From the NCBI RefSeq assembly GCF_900112315.1, contig NZ_FOLL01000004.1, positions 186,001 to 250,000 on the forward strand: a DNA stretch of 64,000 nt, read 5' to 3'. A program made the position numbers and the translations under genes. Position 1 is the stretch's first letter. Every line of letters starts with the position of its first letter. Below the pieces are notes generated by a model. It was not told where the DNA came from. It ran no database searches and was given only the letters and a program-made list of their open reading frames with translations. This DNA comes from Parapedobacter composti. GTDB taxonomy: Bacteria; Bacteroidota; Bacteroidia; Sphingobacteriales; Sphingobacteriaceae. Shown piece by piece: positions 8,264-16,860 of this stretch.

Positions 8264-10231
8264 ATGAACGGTCTTTTCGAACGGAAATATATTATTCAGG
8301 GCATCTTCATTGCCGTAGCGGTCATCATAACGGCACGGCTGTTTTATCTGCAGGTCGTAGATGATTCATACCTGCTATCCGCCAACAATAATGTGTTGCG
8401 TAAGATGATTATTTATCCGGCCCGGGGAGTAATTCTGGATCGAAACGGCGAGGTGCTGGTGCAGAATGAACCGGTTTACGACCTGCTGGTAACGCCCAGG
8501 GAGGTTAAGAATATCGATACGGCACTGCTTTGCGAGCTGGTGGGAATAGACATGGAGGGGTTCAAACGCCGCATGGAAAAGGCAAGGAGTTATTCGCCGT
8601 ACAAAGCATCACAGTTTGAAAAGCAGATTCCCGCAACAGCCTACGCCAAACTTCAGGAGCATTTATACAAGTTCCGGGGCTTCTACGTGCAGAACCGGAC
8701 GGTACGGAGTTACCCGGACAGTATCGCCGCCCAATTTTTAGGGTACATCCAGGAAGTGAATGATCGCGACATCGAGCGTTCGAATGGGTTTTACCGCCCC
8801 GGGGATTACATCGGCGCCAGTGGTGTCGAGAGCGCTTATGAAGAGTTGCTGCGGGGACAGCGGGGCGTGAAGAATGTGATGGTCGACGTGTTTAACCGGC
8901 CCCAGGGCGTATTTGCCGACGGCAAATACGACACACTGGCCGTGGCGGGCGAAGGATTGGTATCATCGCTGGACAGGGACTTGCAACTGCTGGCCGAAAA
9001 ACTGATGCACAATAAAATCGGCAGTGTGGTAGCCATAGAGCCTTCCACCGGCGAGATCCTGACGTTTGTCAGCAGCCCAAGCTATGATCCCAACATGATG
9101 GTGGGGCGCGAGCGGGGCAACAACTACATGAAGTTGTTGCATGACCCCTATAAACCCATGTTTATCCGGCCAATACAGGCACAATACCCCCCGGGTTCGG
9201 TATTTAAGGTTGTTGCTGCGCTTATCGCCCAGCAAGCGGGCGTTATCAACGCAAACACGGTATTCCACTGTCCGGGAGGATACCGATATGGCGGCGGACG
9301 GGCGTTTATGCGTTGTACCCATGTGGACGGCTCCATCCCGCTTGTGCCGGCCATCCAGCGTTCCTGTAACACCTATTTCGGCTACACCTATGCCCGGATG
9401 ATTGATCACCGCGGCATGCCATCGGCCAAGGCGTATGAACACTGGCGGGAAGCCGTGATGAAATTCGGTATCGGGCACCCACTGGGTATAGACCTGCCTG
9501 GCGAAAAAAGCGGCCTCCTGCCTTCAGCAGATTATTACACGAAACGATACGGAAATACCAAGTGGGGCTCGAGCTTCAACATCTCCTTATCTATCGGCCA
9601 GGGAGAAATGGGTATAACCCCGCTTCAGATGGCCAATATCATGGCCATTGTAGCCAACCGGGGCTTTTACTACCGCCCCCATCTTATCAAAGCCATCGGG
9701 GAGAAAAAAATCATCAAACCCGAGTTTACCGAACGGATATCGGCCGGTGTGGATCCCGCCTATTACGAACCCGTTATTGAAGGGCTGAGCCGTGCGGTGA
9801 ATATGCCCGGAGGAACGGCATATTCCGTCCGGATTGCCGATATCGAGATGTGTGGAAAAACCGGCACCGCCCAGAACCCTCACGGTGAGAACCATGCGGT
9901 ATTCTTTGCGTTCGCCCCGCGCGAAAACCCCAAGATTGCTATCGCCGTGTTCGTGGAAAACGCCGGTTACGGAGGCACATGGGCCGGCCCCATTGCCAGT
10001 ATGCTTGTGGAAAAGTACCTGAAAGACACCATCACCCTGCCGAAATATATACAAGACCGGATATATAACGCTAACTTGCTGCCCAAACTGAAAACAACGG
10101 AAAAGAAAGCCCCTGATACGGCCGGGTCAACGCAGAAACAGGCAAGCGTCAACCGGGCGGAAAGCAATAAAGAAGAAAATGTCGCGTTTGTTCACCACAG
10201 TGCTGTCGTAAATAGGTTTAGGCATGAGTAA
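8264..10231 (+). CDS. mrdA: Penicillin-binding protein 2, rod-complex transpeptidase
   Basis: 655 residues. One N-terminal membrane anchor (about 11-29) precedes the PBP dimerisation domain and a class B transpeptidase domain. Active-site motifs are SVFK (Ser312), SCN (S367) and KTGT (K532). It cross-links peptidoglycan during elongation together with the RodA glycosyltransferase encoded next. It carries a C-terminal tail of about 50 polar residues (KTTEKKAPDTAGSTQKQA and on) beyond the transpeptidase fold, which looks disordered. The end overlaps rodA by 8 bases. Confidence 0.95.
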   Translation: MNGLFERKYIIQGIFIAVAVIITARLFYLQVVDDSYLLSANNNVLRKMIIYPARGVILDRNGEVLVQNEPVYDLLVTPREVKNIDTALLCELVGIDMEGFKRRMEKARSYSPYKASQFEKQIPATAYAKLQEHLYKFRGFYVQNRTVRSYPDSIAAQFLGYIQEVNDRDIERSNGFYRPGDYIGASGVESAYEELLRGQRGVKNVMVDVFNRPQGVFADGKYDTLAVAGEGLVSSLDRDLQLLAEKLMHNKIGSVVAIEPSTGEILTFVSSPSYDPNMMVGRERGNNYMKLLHDPYKPMFIRPIQAQYPPGSVFKVVAALIAQQAGVINANTVFHCPGGYRYGGGRAFMRCTHVDGSIPLVPAIQRSCNTYFGYTYARMIDHRGMPSAKAYEHWREAVMKFGIGHPLGIDLPGEKSGLLPSADYYTKRYGNTKWGSSFNISLSIGQGEMGITPLQMANIMAIVANRGFYYRPHLIKAIGEKKIIKPEFTERISAGVDPAYYEPVIEGLSRAVNMPGGTAYSVRIADIEMCGKTGTAQNPHGENHAVFFAFAPRENPKIAIAVFVENAGYGGTWAGPIASMLVEKYLKDTITLPKYIQDRIYNANLLPKLKTTEKKAPDTAGSTQKQASVNRAESNKEENVAFVHHSAVVNRFRHE

Positions 10232-11495
10232 CCCGAATCGGAATAGGCTATTTGGCGGGCACGTTGATTGGTTTACCGTGCTATTATGGCTACTGCTATG
10301 CATTATTGGCTGGTTTAATATCCATGCGGCCGTTTTTGATCCGGAGTACCCGGGCCTGTTCAGCATGAACACCAACTATGGCAAGCAATCAATTTACATT
10401 TTCTCGGCCATGATTATTGCTTTGGCCATACTTATCGTAGACGCCAAGTTTTACAGTTCCGCCGCACCCCTCCTATACGCCCTTACCATTGTGCTGCTGG
10501 TCGTTGTGCTGGCCGTGGGACGTAATGTAGGCGGCAATCAATCATGGATTCCCATGGGCAACTTCCGCTTGCAGCCTTCCGAATTTGCCAAACTGGCCAC
10601 CTGTCTTTTGCTGGCAAGGTACCTCAGTACGCAAAGCAATAAAACGCCGACGTTCAGAAACCTCCTTGTTGGGGCGTCCATTGCTTTGCTGCCGGTTGTA
10701 TTGGTATTGCTTCAACGCGATACGGGCTCGGCACTGGTATTTTTCTCTCTTGTGTTTGTATTCTACCGGGAGGGCTATATCTCCGGCCAATGGATGCTTA
10801 TAGGCGGTCTGTCCATCCTGTTGTTTGTGCTCACATTGGCCTTCAATCAATGGCCCATTATCATTGCCCTCGCCATTGTAACGGGTTTCGGGATTTACAT
10901 TTTCCGGAAAAGACGAAAAGTAATCGCTTCGCTTGCGGTGCTGTTCGTTATTGCCGCAACCTATGTGTTTTGTGTTGAGTTTGTCTATCAAAATGTACTC
11001 CAGCCGCATCAACGTACACGTATAGACGTTGTATTGGGAAAAATTGACGACCCGCGTGGCGAAGGCTACAACCTTAACCAGTCCATTATAGCTATTGGGT
11101 CGGGGCAATTCTGGGGCAAAGGCTATCTACAGGGAACGCAGACCAAATTCAATTTCGTGCCCGAGCAGAGTACCGATTTTATCTTTTGCACCATCGGCGA
11201 AGAATGGGGTTTTGTAGGCTGTATGGTCATCATCGGCATCTACCTCACCCTGCTCCTGCGCATCGTCAATATTGCGGAACGCCAACGGACGGCCTTTGCG
11301 CGCATCTATGCCTACGGCGTTGCGTGCATCCTCTTTTTCCACTTCGCCATCAATATCGGGATGACCATCGGCATCGTACCCATTATTGGCATTCCACTGC
11401 CCTTTTTAAGCTATGGTGGCTCCTCTCTTTGGAGCTTTACTATCCTGCTATTCATTATGTTGAAATTCGATTCGAACCGGAAAGGAATTGTCTGA
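10224..11495 (+). CDS. rodA: Rod shape peptidoglycan glycosyltransferase RodA
   Basis: 423 residues, SEDS family, about ten membrane segments. Conserved stretches include LQPSEFAKLA, RDTGSALVF, GEGYNLNQSIIAIGSG, FVPEQSTDFIF and PFLSYGGSS near the C-terminus. It polymerises lipid II into glycan strands in partnership with PBP2. It is the last gene of the mre operon and is followed by a strong hairpin. Confidence 0.95.
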   Translation: MSNPNRNRLFGGHVDWFTVLLWLLLCIIGWFNIHAAVFDPEYPGLFSMNTNYGKQSIYIFSAMIIALAILIVDAKFYSSAAPLLYALTIVLLVVVLAVGRNVGGNQSWIPMGNFRLQPSEFAKLATCLLLARYLSTQSNKTPTFRNLLVGASIALLPVVLVLLQRDTGSALVFFSLVFVFYREGYISGQWMLIGGLSILLFVLTLAFNQWPIIIALAIVTGFGIYIFRKRRKVIASLAVLFVIAATYVFCVEFVYQNVLQPHQRTRIDVVLGKIDDPRGEGYNLNQSIIAIGSGQFWGKGYLQGTQTKFNFVPEQSTDFIFCTIGEEWGFVGCMVIIGIYLTLLLRIVNIAERQRTAFARIYAYGVACILFFHFAINIGMTIGIVPIIGIPLPFLSYGGSSLWSFTILLFIMLKFDSNRKGIV

Positions 11496-11513
11496 GGTGG
11501 TAGAAGTACCAAA

Positions 11514-11548
11514 TGCGTGGCCCTGCAAGGGGTGCAGGGCACTACGCA
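11514..11548 (+). terminator. Hairpin closing the mre-rodA operon
   Basis: GCCCTGCA (11520-11527) and TGCAGGGC (11533-11540) form an 8-base stem with a five-base loop. An outer stem TGCGT/ACGCA (11514-11518 / 11544-11548) adds five pairs. There is no immediate T-run, though the DNA downstream is very AT-rich. It sits 18 bases after the rodA stop and before the converging rsmD gene, so it could serve both strands. Confidence 0.55.
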
Positions 11549-11670
11549 AATGGCTGCACACATGAATGACGACAAAATTAATAGATTTTTAATAAAAATC
11601 TAAAAAAATTAAAATTATTTTATTGCTTTCTCCAAACCCTTGAAAAGTCGCCAAAAAAGGCGCTTATCGC

Positions 11671-12204
11671 TTACGCCTGATAAAAGGAGAATGACGAGTA
11701 ACCGTATTTGCGGGTCTCTACCCAGTTGGGATGGGCTGCTATTTTCCGGGTAGACGCATGTTCGAGCACCAGCAGTGCACCGGCTTTCAGTAACCCATAA
11801 TGGAAAATCAGTTGGGGAAGCTGCGGAAGCTGGGCCAGGTCATAGGGCGGATCCGCAAAAATAAAATCAAAGGTTTCCCTGCATGAGGTAATAAATTTCA
11901 ATACGTCGGCCTTAACCGCTTTAACGGCATCCATGGTCAGTTTTCCCGCGGTTGAGTTAATATACTGCACACATTTGAAATGCGCGTCTACCGCAAGCAC
12001 ATGCGCTGCGCCCCGGGAAGCCAGTTCAAAAGAAATGTTACCGGTGCCCGCAAACAGATCCAGCGCATGTATCTCCGTCAGATCCATGCGGTTTTGCAAG
12101 GTGTTAAACAATGCTTCCTTGGCCATATCGGTCGTCGGCCGCACAGGAAGATTTGCCGGTGGATGCAGCCGCAGACCTGCGTGGTGCCCCCCGATTATCC
12201 GCAT
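11671..12204 (-). CDS. rsmD: 16S rRNA (guanine(966)-N(2))-methyltransferase RsmD
   Basis: 177 residues, typical length. It is a class I SAM methyltransferase that modifies G966 of 16S rRNA. The N-terminal MRIIGGHHAGLRL and RPTTDMAKEALFNTL are family signatures; the SAM loop is DLFAGTGNISFE (49-60) and the catalytic motif is DPPY (118-121). It overlaps the upstream DUF3822 gene by 10 bases, so the two form one transcription unit. Confidence 0.93.
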   Translation of the reverse strand: MRIIGGHHAGLRLHPPANLPVRPTTDMAKEALFNTLQNRMDLTEIHALDLFAGTGNISFELASRGAAHVLAVDAHFKCVQYINSTAGKLTMDAVKAVKADVLKFITSCRETFDFIFADPPYDLAQLPQLPQLIFHYGLLKAGALLVLEHASTRKIAAHPNWVETRKYGYSSFSFYQA

Positions 12205-12998
12205 AAATACAACCCAAAAAGCGTTAAAAAACGATGCCGGGAAGCAACGCTTCCTGCCGCTGCGGTAATCCCCGCAGCGTCCAAGGGGTCGGCAAACTCA
12301 ACCCGGTTGCTATATTTCAATAAGCGCTGGTGGTAATCGTCGCCCTCTTCAACCTGGCCTGACAGGTAATACGCTGGCTGCCGGTCTACTGCAAAACGTT
12401 GTAGCAACAGGAGCAAGTAATAATTCAAGTCATCTGCATGATGTATCTCAAAATCATTACCGTAAATAAAATCACCAGAATCAAAAATGCAAATGCTGGT
12501 CGACTCGGACTGTTTATCGACCGCAATGGTCAAGCCCTCCGTTTTCCGGCCATAATCAAGAAGTACGCCCAACAATACTTCCACGGCAGGGTATACACGC
12601 GCTTGGGAAAAACGCGCTTGCCAGGCCTCCAAGCCAATGTGTGCGGTTTGGTGCACAAGCTTAATGGCCAGCTCCGGAACATCCGCAACAACAGATTCCG
12701 TCAGGTCATCAGACGGGAGATAATATTGATAGGCATTCAAACGGCTGCTATCATACACTTCGGCCGGCACAAACGCATAGCGCCCATTAGGAACCGCTAT
12801 TTTCACCTCCCTGAAATCCAACCGCATAATGTCTGCCACTTTCTGCGGAACGGCGGTGGTACTGTATTCCATAAGGAATTGCAGCCGCTTTTCGCTGTCA
12901 ATGATGGCTACGGCGCTGCCATGGTCGCCCGCGCGGACCAATAACGTGCTGTCCGCCGATTGGTTCCTGTCAAAATCTGCCGAAGTATACGTCATCAT
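12195..12998 (-). CDS. DUF3822 family protein
   Basis: 267 residues from the ATG at 12998. It resembles the Bacteroidota-specific DUF3822 family, often found next to rsmD, with an actin/ASKHA-like fold suggested by segments such as GLTIAVDKQSESTSICIFD. The function is unknown. An in-frame TTG at 13016 would start inside the promoter -7 box (13014-13021), so the ATG pair at 12998/12995 is preferred; the transcript would have a leader of about 10 bases. Coupling to rsmD by overlap suggests a link to ribosome assembly, but this is inference. Confidence 0.8.
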   Translation of the reverse strand: MMTYTSADFDRNQSADSTLLVRAGDHGSAVAIIDSEKRLQFLMEYSTTAVPQKVADIMRLDFREVKIAVPNGRYAFVPAEVYDSSRLNAYQYYLPSDDLTESVVADVPELAIKLVHQTAHIGLEAWQARFSQARVYPAVEVLLGVLLDYGRKTEGLTIAVDKQSESTSICIFDSGDFIYGNDFEIHHADDLNYYLLLLLQRFAVDRQPAYYLSGQVEEGDDYHQRLLKYSNRVEFADPLDAAGITAAAGSVASRHRFLTLFGLYLCG

Positions 12999-13013
12999 TG
13001 TCCTTTCGTTGGG

Positions 13014-13045
13014 CAAACATACTCAGATAAATCATTTTGACCAAA
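13014..13045 (-). promoter_or_regulatory. Promoter of DUF3822-rsmD
   Basis: On the minus strand TTTG (13045-13042), a 20-base spacer, then TATGTTTG (13021-13014) match the Bacteroidota -33/-7 consensus well. The ATG at 12998 is 15 bases beyond the -7 box. It is interleaved with the -7 box of the divergent helicase gene. Confidence 0.7.
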
Positions 13046-13053
13046 CTTTTGGG

Positions 13054-13061
13054 TACCTTTG
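13054..13061 (+). promoter_or_regulatory. -7 box abutting the helicase start
   Basis: TACCTTTG matches TAnnTTTG. The nearest TTTG upstream (13036-13039) is only 14 bases away, shorter than usual. The box overlaps the first possible TTG start (13059), so translation must begin downstream, at GTG 13065 or TTG 13080. Confidence 0.5.
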
Positions 13062-13064
13062 GCT

Positions 13065-14483
13065 GTGCGTATCGCAGAATTGATCTCCAGCCGTTTCCCC
13101 ATACAGCCCACGGAACAGCAACAGCAAGCGTTCCATCAGCTGGCTGATTTCCTGACGTGTACAGACACCGGAAGCTGTTTTGTACTACGCGGTTACGCGG
13201 GCACCGGCAAAACCACCATCATCAGCACGCTGGTGAACGTGCTTCCATCCCTGCACATGCGTGCGGTCTTGCTGGCTCCCACCGGCCGGGCGGCAAAAGT
13301 AATGAGCAGCTATGCCGGCAGGAAGGCATCAACCATCCATAAGAAAATATACCGGAAAAAAGTGGCGTTGTCGCCCGATATGGCGTTCGGCCTTGCAGAC
13401 AACCCACATACCGACACGCTTTTCATCGTAGACGAGGCCTCTATGATTTCCAATGAGCGGTTTGCATTCAACGGAAAGAGCCTGCTTGAAGATCTGGTTG
13501 AATATGTCAACAATGGCGAAAACTGCCGGTTGCTGTTCGTGGGCGACACCGCACAGCTTCCGCCGGTAGGCTTGCAACAGAGTCCGGCCCTGGATGCGCG
13601 CTGGCTTGCCGGTGCCTTCGGGATGCAGGTATTCACGCACGAACTCACCGACGTTGTCCGCCAGGAAAAGGATTCGGGCATCCTCTTCAACGCCACGGCC
13701 ATACGGCAGCAGATACAGCATGCGAAACGCGATGCCGTATCTCCCGCATTCCCGCATTTCAAGGTAGCAGGTTATCCCGATATCTACCGCATGACCGGTG
13801 AACGGCTCATAGAAGGCCTGCATTATGCCTACGAAAAATACGGCATTGAAAACACCATCGTTATTTGCCGGTCAAACAAAAACGCAAACCTGTATAATCA
13901 GCATATCCGCAACCGCATCCTGTTCAGGGAAGAAGAACTGACCGGGGGCGACCGCATCATGGTGGTACGCAACAATTACTACTGGCTTACCGCCGATTCA
14001 GACCGGAGCGGCTTCATTGCCAACGGTGATATGGCTCAGGTGCGCCGCGTACGCAACGTCCATGAGCAGCACGGATTCCGCTTTGCCGATGTAAGCCTGG
14101 AATTTATGGATTCAGATGAAATAGAGCCCGTTGACTGCCGGGTTATGCTCGATACGCTGTATGCCGATTCCGCTAACCTTGCCCATGCCGACCAGCAGCG
14201 GCTGTTTGAAGCGGTAATGGCGGATTACGCCGACATCCCCGATAAGAAAGAACGTATGGCAGTCATGAAAACCGACCCCTATTACAACGCGCTGCAAATC
14301 AAGTTTGCCATGGCCATCACCTGCCACAAAGCCCAGGGCGGACAATGGCAGGCCGTTTTTGTTGACCAAGGGTACCTCACGGAAGAGCTCCTTGACCTGG
14401 AGTTTCTCCGTTGGCTTTACACCGCATGTACCCGGGCCACCAAAGAACTGTTCCTGGTTAACTTTCACGAGCGCTTCTTTTGA
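13065..14483 (+). CDS. SF1 helicase, Dda/RecD-like AAA ATPase
   Basis: About 472 residues. A Walker A motif GYAGTGKTT lies near residue 45, Walker B is FIVDEASMIS, and the C-terminal UvrD_C_2-like motif is ITCHKAQGGQW. This is the compact superfamily 1B layout of phage Dda and the helicase half of RecD2, likely acting 5' to 3' in DNA repair or replication-fork processing. No ATG lies near the N-terminus. The first conserved residues (SSRFPIQPTEQQ) begin right after TTG 13080, so start codons GTG 13065 and TTG 13080 are both possible. It is divergent from DUF3822-rsmD. Confidence 0.85.
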   Translation: MRIAELISSRFPIQPTEQQQQAFHQLADFLTCTDTGSCFVLRGYAGTGKTTIISTLVNVLPSLHMRAVLLAPTGRAAKVMSSYAGRKASTIHKKIYRKKVALSPDMAFGLADNPHTDTLFIVDEASMISNERFAFNGKSLLEDLVEYVNNGENCRLLFVGDTAQLPPVGLQQSPALDARWLAGAFGMQVFTHELTDVVRQEKDSGILFNATAIRQQIQHAKRDAVSPAFPHFKVAGYPDIYRMTGERLIEGLHYAYEKYGIENTIVICRSNKNANLYNQHIRNRILFREEELTGGDRIMVVRNNYYWLTADSDRSGFIANGDMAQVRRVRNVHEQHGFRFADVSLEFMDSDEIEPVDCRVMLDTLYADSANLAHADQQRLFEAVMADYADIPDKKERMAVMKTDPYYNALQIKFAMAITCHKAQGGQWQAVFVDQGYLTEELLDLEFLRWLYTACTRATKELFLVNFHERFF

Positions 14484-14592
14484 CCAACCTCGAATCACCA
14501 ACCACCAACCACCACAAAAATATTACACGTCCCCAAAAAACAAAGGGCCACTTCACTTGTATCTTACGTACACCAATCGTAGTAAAGCGCTT

Positions 14593-16002
14593 ATGAAAGA
14601 AAGCACGCCTGTCCGTCCCTTCCCCCCTGTCTCCGCGAATGGCAACGCAACAACTCCAGCACAACATCATGCAGCACACACTGGTGGCGAACCCAGGCCG
14701 CTCATCCGGGTTATTGATGCCGTGGCGCTCATTGTCGGCATTGTTGTGGGTGCTGGTATTTTCCGCACACCGTCACTGGTAGCGGCCAATACGGGTAGTC
14801 CCGAACTATTCTTCTCCGCTTGGCTGCTGGGCGGCGCCGTCTCCCTTGTAGGGGCGTTATGCTACGCGGAGCTGAGCACCACATTTCCGCATACGGGGGG
14901 TGATTATCATTTCCTCATGCGTTCATTTGGCAAACGGATGGCCTTTCTGTTTGCTTGGGCCCGGATGAGTATTATACAAACCGGCTCCATTGCATTACTT
15001 GCTTATATTGTTGGCGACTACCTCTCGCAGATTTACGCGATAGGCCCCTACTCATCGGCGGTGTTCGCTGCGCTGGTTGTAGCCTCGCTCACGGCAGTTA
15101 ACATCCTCGGTGTTCATTTCGGAACAGGAACACAGAACATACTTTTTGCTATTGAACTCATCGGCATCTTATGTGTGGTCGTTGTTGGCCTGTCTATATC
15201 GCCCTCCCCCGCAGCATTGGAAGCGCTCCCCGCTGCAGCATCAGGCAATACCGGTGCGATGGGATTGGCCATGGTGTTCGTGCTGCTCACCTTCGGTGGT
15301 TGGAACGAAGCCGGCTACATCTCCGCCGAACTGCGGTCGGGAAGCCGTAAGATGGTCCATGTGCTGGTCTTCAGCATCATCATTATTACGACGCTGTATC
15401 TGCTGGTCAATTGGGCGTTCCTGAAAACACTGAGCATCGAACGCATGGCCGCTTCAGAGGCGGTGGGCATAGACCTCATGCGGGTAACCTGGGGCGAAAC
15501 CGGCGTATTGTTCATCGGCCTGCTTGTGGTGATGGCAGCACTTACCTCCGTTAATGCGACCATTTTTACCGGAGCGCGCACCAATTATGCCCTTGGGCGG
15601 GACTTCACGGTCTTCGCATGGCTGGGCCGATGGAACAAAAAAACATCTGCCCCGGTCAACGCGTTGCTGACGCAGGGGATTATCGCCATGGCATTAATTG
15701 GGCTCGGGGCCATCACACGGAACGGATTCCAATCGATTGTAGACTTCACGGCCCCTGTTTTCTGGTTCTTTTTTCTGGCCACGGGCCTGGCGCTGTTTGT
15801 ACTCCGCGTAAAAGAACCCAACATCCGCCGACCCTTTAGGGTTCCGTGGTATCCCGTTACCCCCATCATATTCTGCGGTTCCTGTGCATACCTATTGTAT
15901 TCCAGTCTGGCCTATACCGGTGTCGGCGCGCTGGTGGGGGTAGGTGTACTGTTGTCGGGCATGCTATTTTTACTGATAGCCAAGCCCAAGCAGAAACAAT
16001 AG
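14593..16002 (+). CDS. APC family amino acid permease
   Basis: 469 residues from the ATG at 14593, with about twelve membrane segments. The first segment carries the family pattern VGIVVGAGIFRTPSLVAA, and FTFGGW-like LLTFGGWNEAGYISAE occurs mid-protein. It is predicted to import amino acids through the inner membrane; the substrate cannot be read from sequence. The N-terminal 40 residues are polar and low in complexity (rich in Pro, Thr and His). The frame extends upstream into the helicase gene, but that part is a shadow. It stands alone, 110 bases after the helicase. Confidence 0.87.
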   Translation: MKESTPVRPFPPVSANGNATTPAQHHAAHTGGEPRPLIRVIDAVALIVGIVVGAGIFRTPSLVAANTGSPELFFSAWLLGGAVSLVGALCYAELSTTFPHTGGDYHFLMRSFGKRMAFLFAWARMSIIQTGSIALLAYIVGDYLSQIYAIGPYSSAVFAALVVASLTAVNILGVHFGTGTQNILFAIELIGILCVVVVGLSISPSPAALEALPAAASGNTGAMGLAMVFVLLTFGGWNEAGYISAELRSGSRKMVHVLVFSIIIITTLYLLVNWAFLKTLSIERMAASEAVGIDLMRVTWGETGVLFIGLLVVMAALTSVNATIFTGARTNYALGRDFTVFAWLGRWNKKTSAPVNALLTQGIIAMALIGLGAITRNGFQSIVDFTAPVFWFFFLATGLALFVLRVKEPNIRRPFRVPWYPVTPIIFCGSCAYLLYSSLAYTGVGALVGVGVLLSGMLFLLIAKPKQKQ

Positions 16003-16086
16003 ATACACTTGACTGTTTAAGCTATGGCTTATTTAAACAATGCTATAAATGACAAAACAACAAATAAAAATGGTGTAACCCTAAAA

Positions 16087-16620
16087 ATGAACATGATGAA
16101 CACTTTTAAAAACTGGTTAATGGTGCTATTCGTTGCCGTATGCACGGGTGCATACGCACAAGAACCCTCACTGGACGTACCCTATGTGCCAACCAATCAA
16201 GAAACCGTAGAGAAAATGCTCGAATTGGCGGGTGTCAAAGCGGGCGACGTAGTGTACGACCTGGGCTGCGGCGACGGCCGCATCGTGATTACCGCCGCAA
16301 AAAAATTCGGTGCTACCGGTGTGGGGGTCGATCTCAATCCACAGCGCATTAAAGAAGCGAAAGAAAATGCCAAAGCAGCGGGCGTAGAAGATAAGGTAAG
16401 GTTTGTAGAAGGTAATCTTTTCGACTTTGACTTCAGCAAAGCCAACGTGGTAACCCTCTACCTCTTGCCTTCAGTAAACCTGAAATTGCGTCCGAAACTA
16501 CAGAAGGAGCTGAAACCCGGCAGCCGTATTGTATCCCATGATTTCGACATGGGCGACTGGAAGGCCGACAAGGAAATCGAAGTAGGCAACGACACCATCT
16601 ATTTATGGACCATCCGATAA
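16087..16620 (+). CDS. Exported class I SAM-dependent methyltransferase
   Basis: 177 residues from the Met at 16087. A convincing signal peptide (NWLMVLFVAVCTGAYAQ, cleavage near residue 25) precedes a complete Rossmann methyltransferase core: motif I VVYDLGCGDGRIVITAA (about 55-71), then GVGVDLNPQRIKEA, then the segment with ANVVTLYLLPSVN. The first in-frame ATG (16024) would place a polar 21-residue stretch before the signal and is less likely. The substrate is unknown. Export of a SAM enzyme is odd because SAM is cytoplasmic. It is followed by a strong terminator, so it is monocistronic. Confidence 0.8.
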   Translation: MNMMNTFKNWLMVLFVAVCTGAYAQEPSLDVPYVPTNQETVEKMLELAGVKAGDVVYDLGCGDGRIVITAAKKFGATGVGVDLNPQRIKEAKENAKAAGVEDKVRFVEGNLFDFDFSKANVVTLYLLPSVNLKLRPKLQKELKPGSRIVSHDFDMGDWKADKEIEVGNDTIYLWTIR

Positions 16621-16622
16621 CG

Positions 16623-16653
16623 GAAAGGGGGGCGCTAATGCCCCCTTTTCTTT
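16623..16653 (+). terminator. Rho-independent terminator after the methyltransferase
   Basis: An 11-base stem (16623-16633 with 16640-16650; core GGGGGC/GCCCCC, one G-T pair), six-base loop GCTAAT, followed by TTT. Confidence 0.85.
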
Positions 16654-16767
16654 GATACCTGACCGAATTATCCAGTCTGCCTAAATCAGCCTTCCTCTCC
16701 GAATGCCGGCTTATCATTTCGCTTTTCAACCGCCTCCTTGACTTGCCGACGAAATCGTGCAAATAAA

Positions 16768-16798
16768 TTTGATTATTGCAATAAGCATCTTATTTTTG
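16768..16798 (+). promoter_or_regulatory. Promoter of hppA
   Basis: TTTG (16768-16771), a 19-base spacer, then TATTTTTG (16791-16798): a full match to the Bacteroidota housekeeping consensus. The hppA start is 62 bases downstream. Confidence 0.78.
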
Positions 16799-16860
16799 GC
16801 GACTCCCTTTGGAGACCTATTTTAGAAATGTAACAATTTATAAACTATTGATCGGTTATA

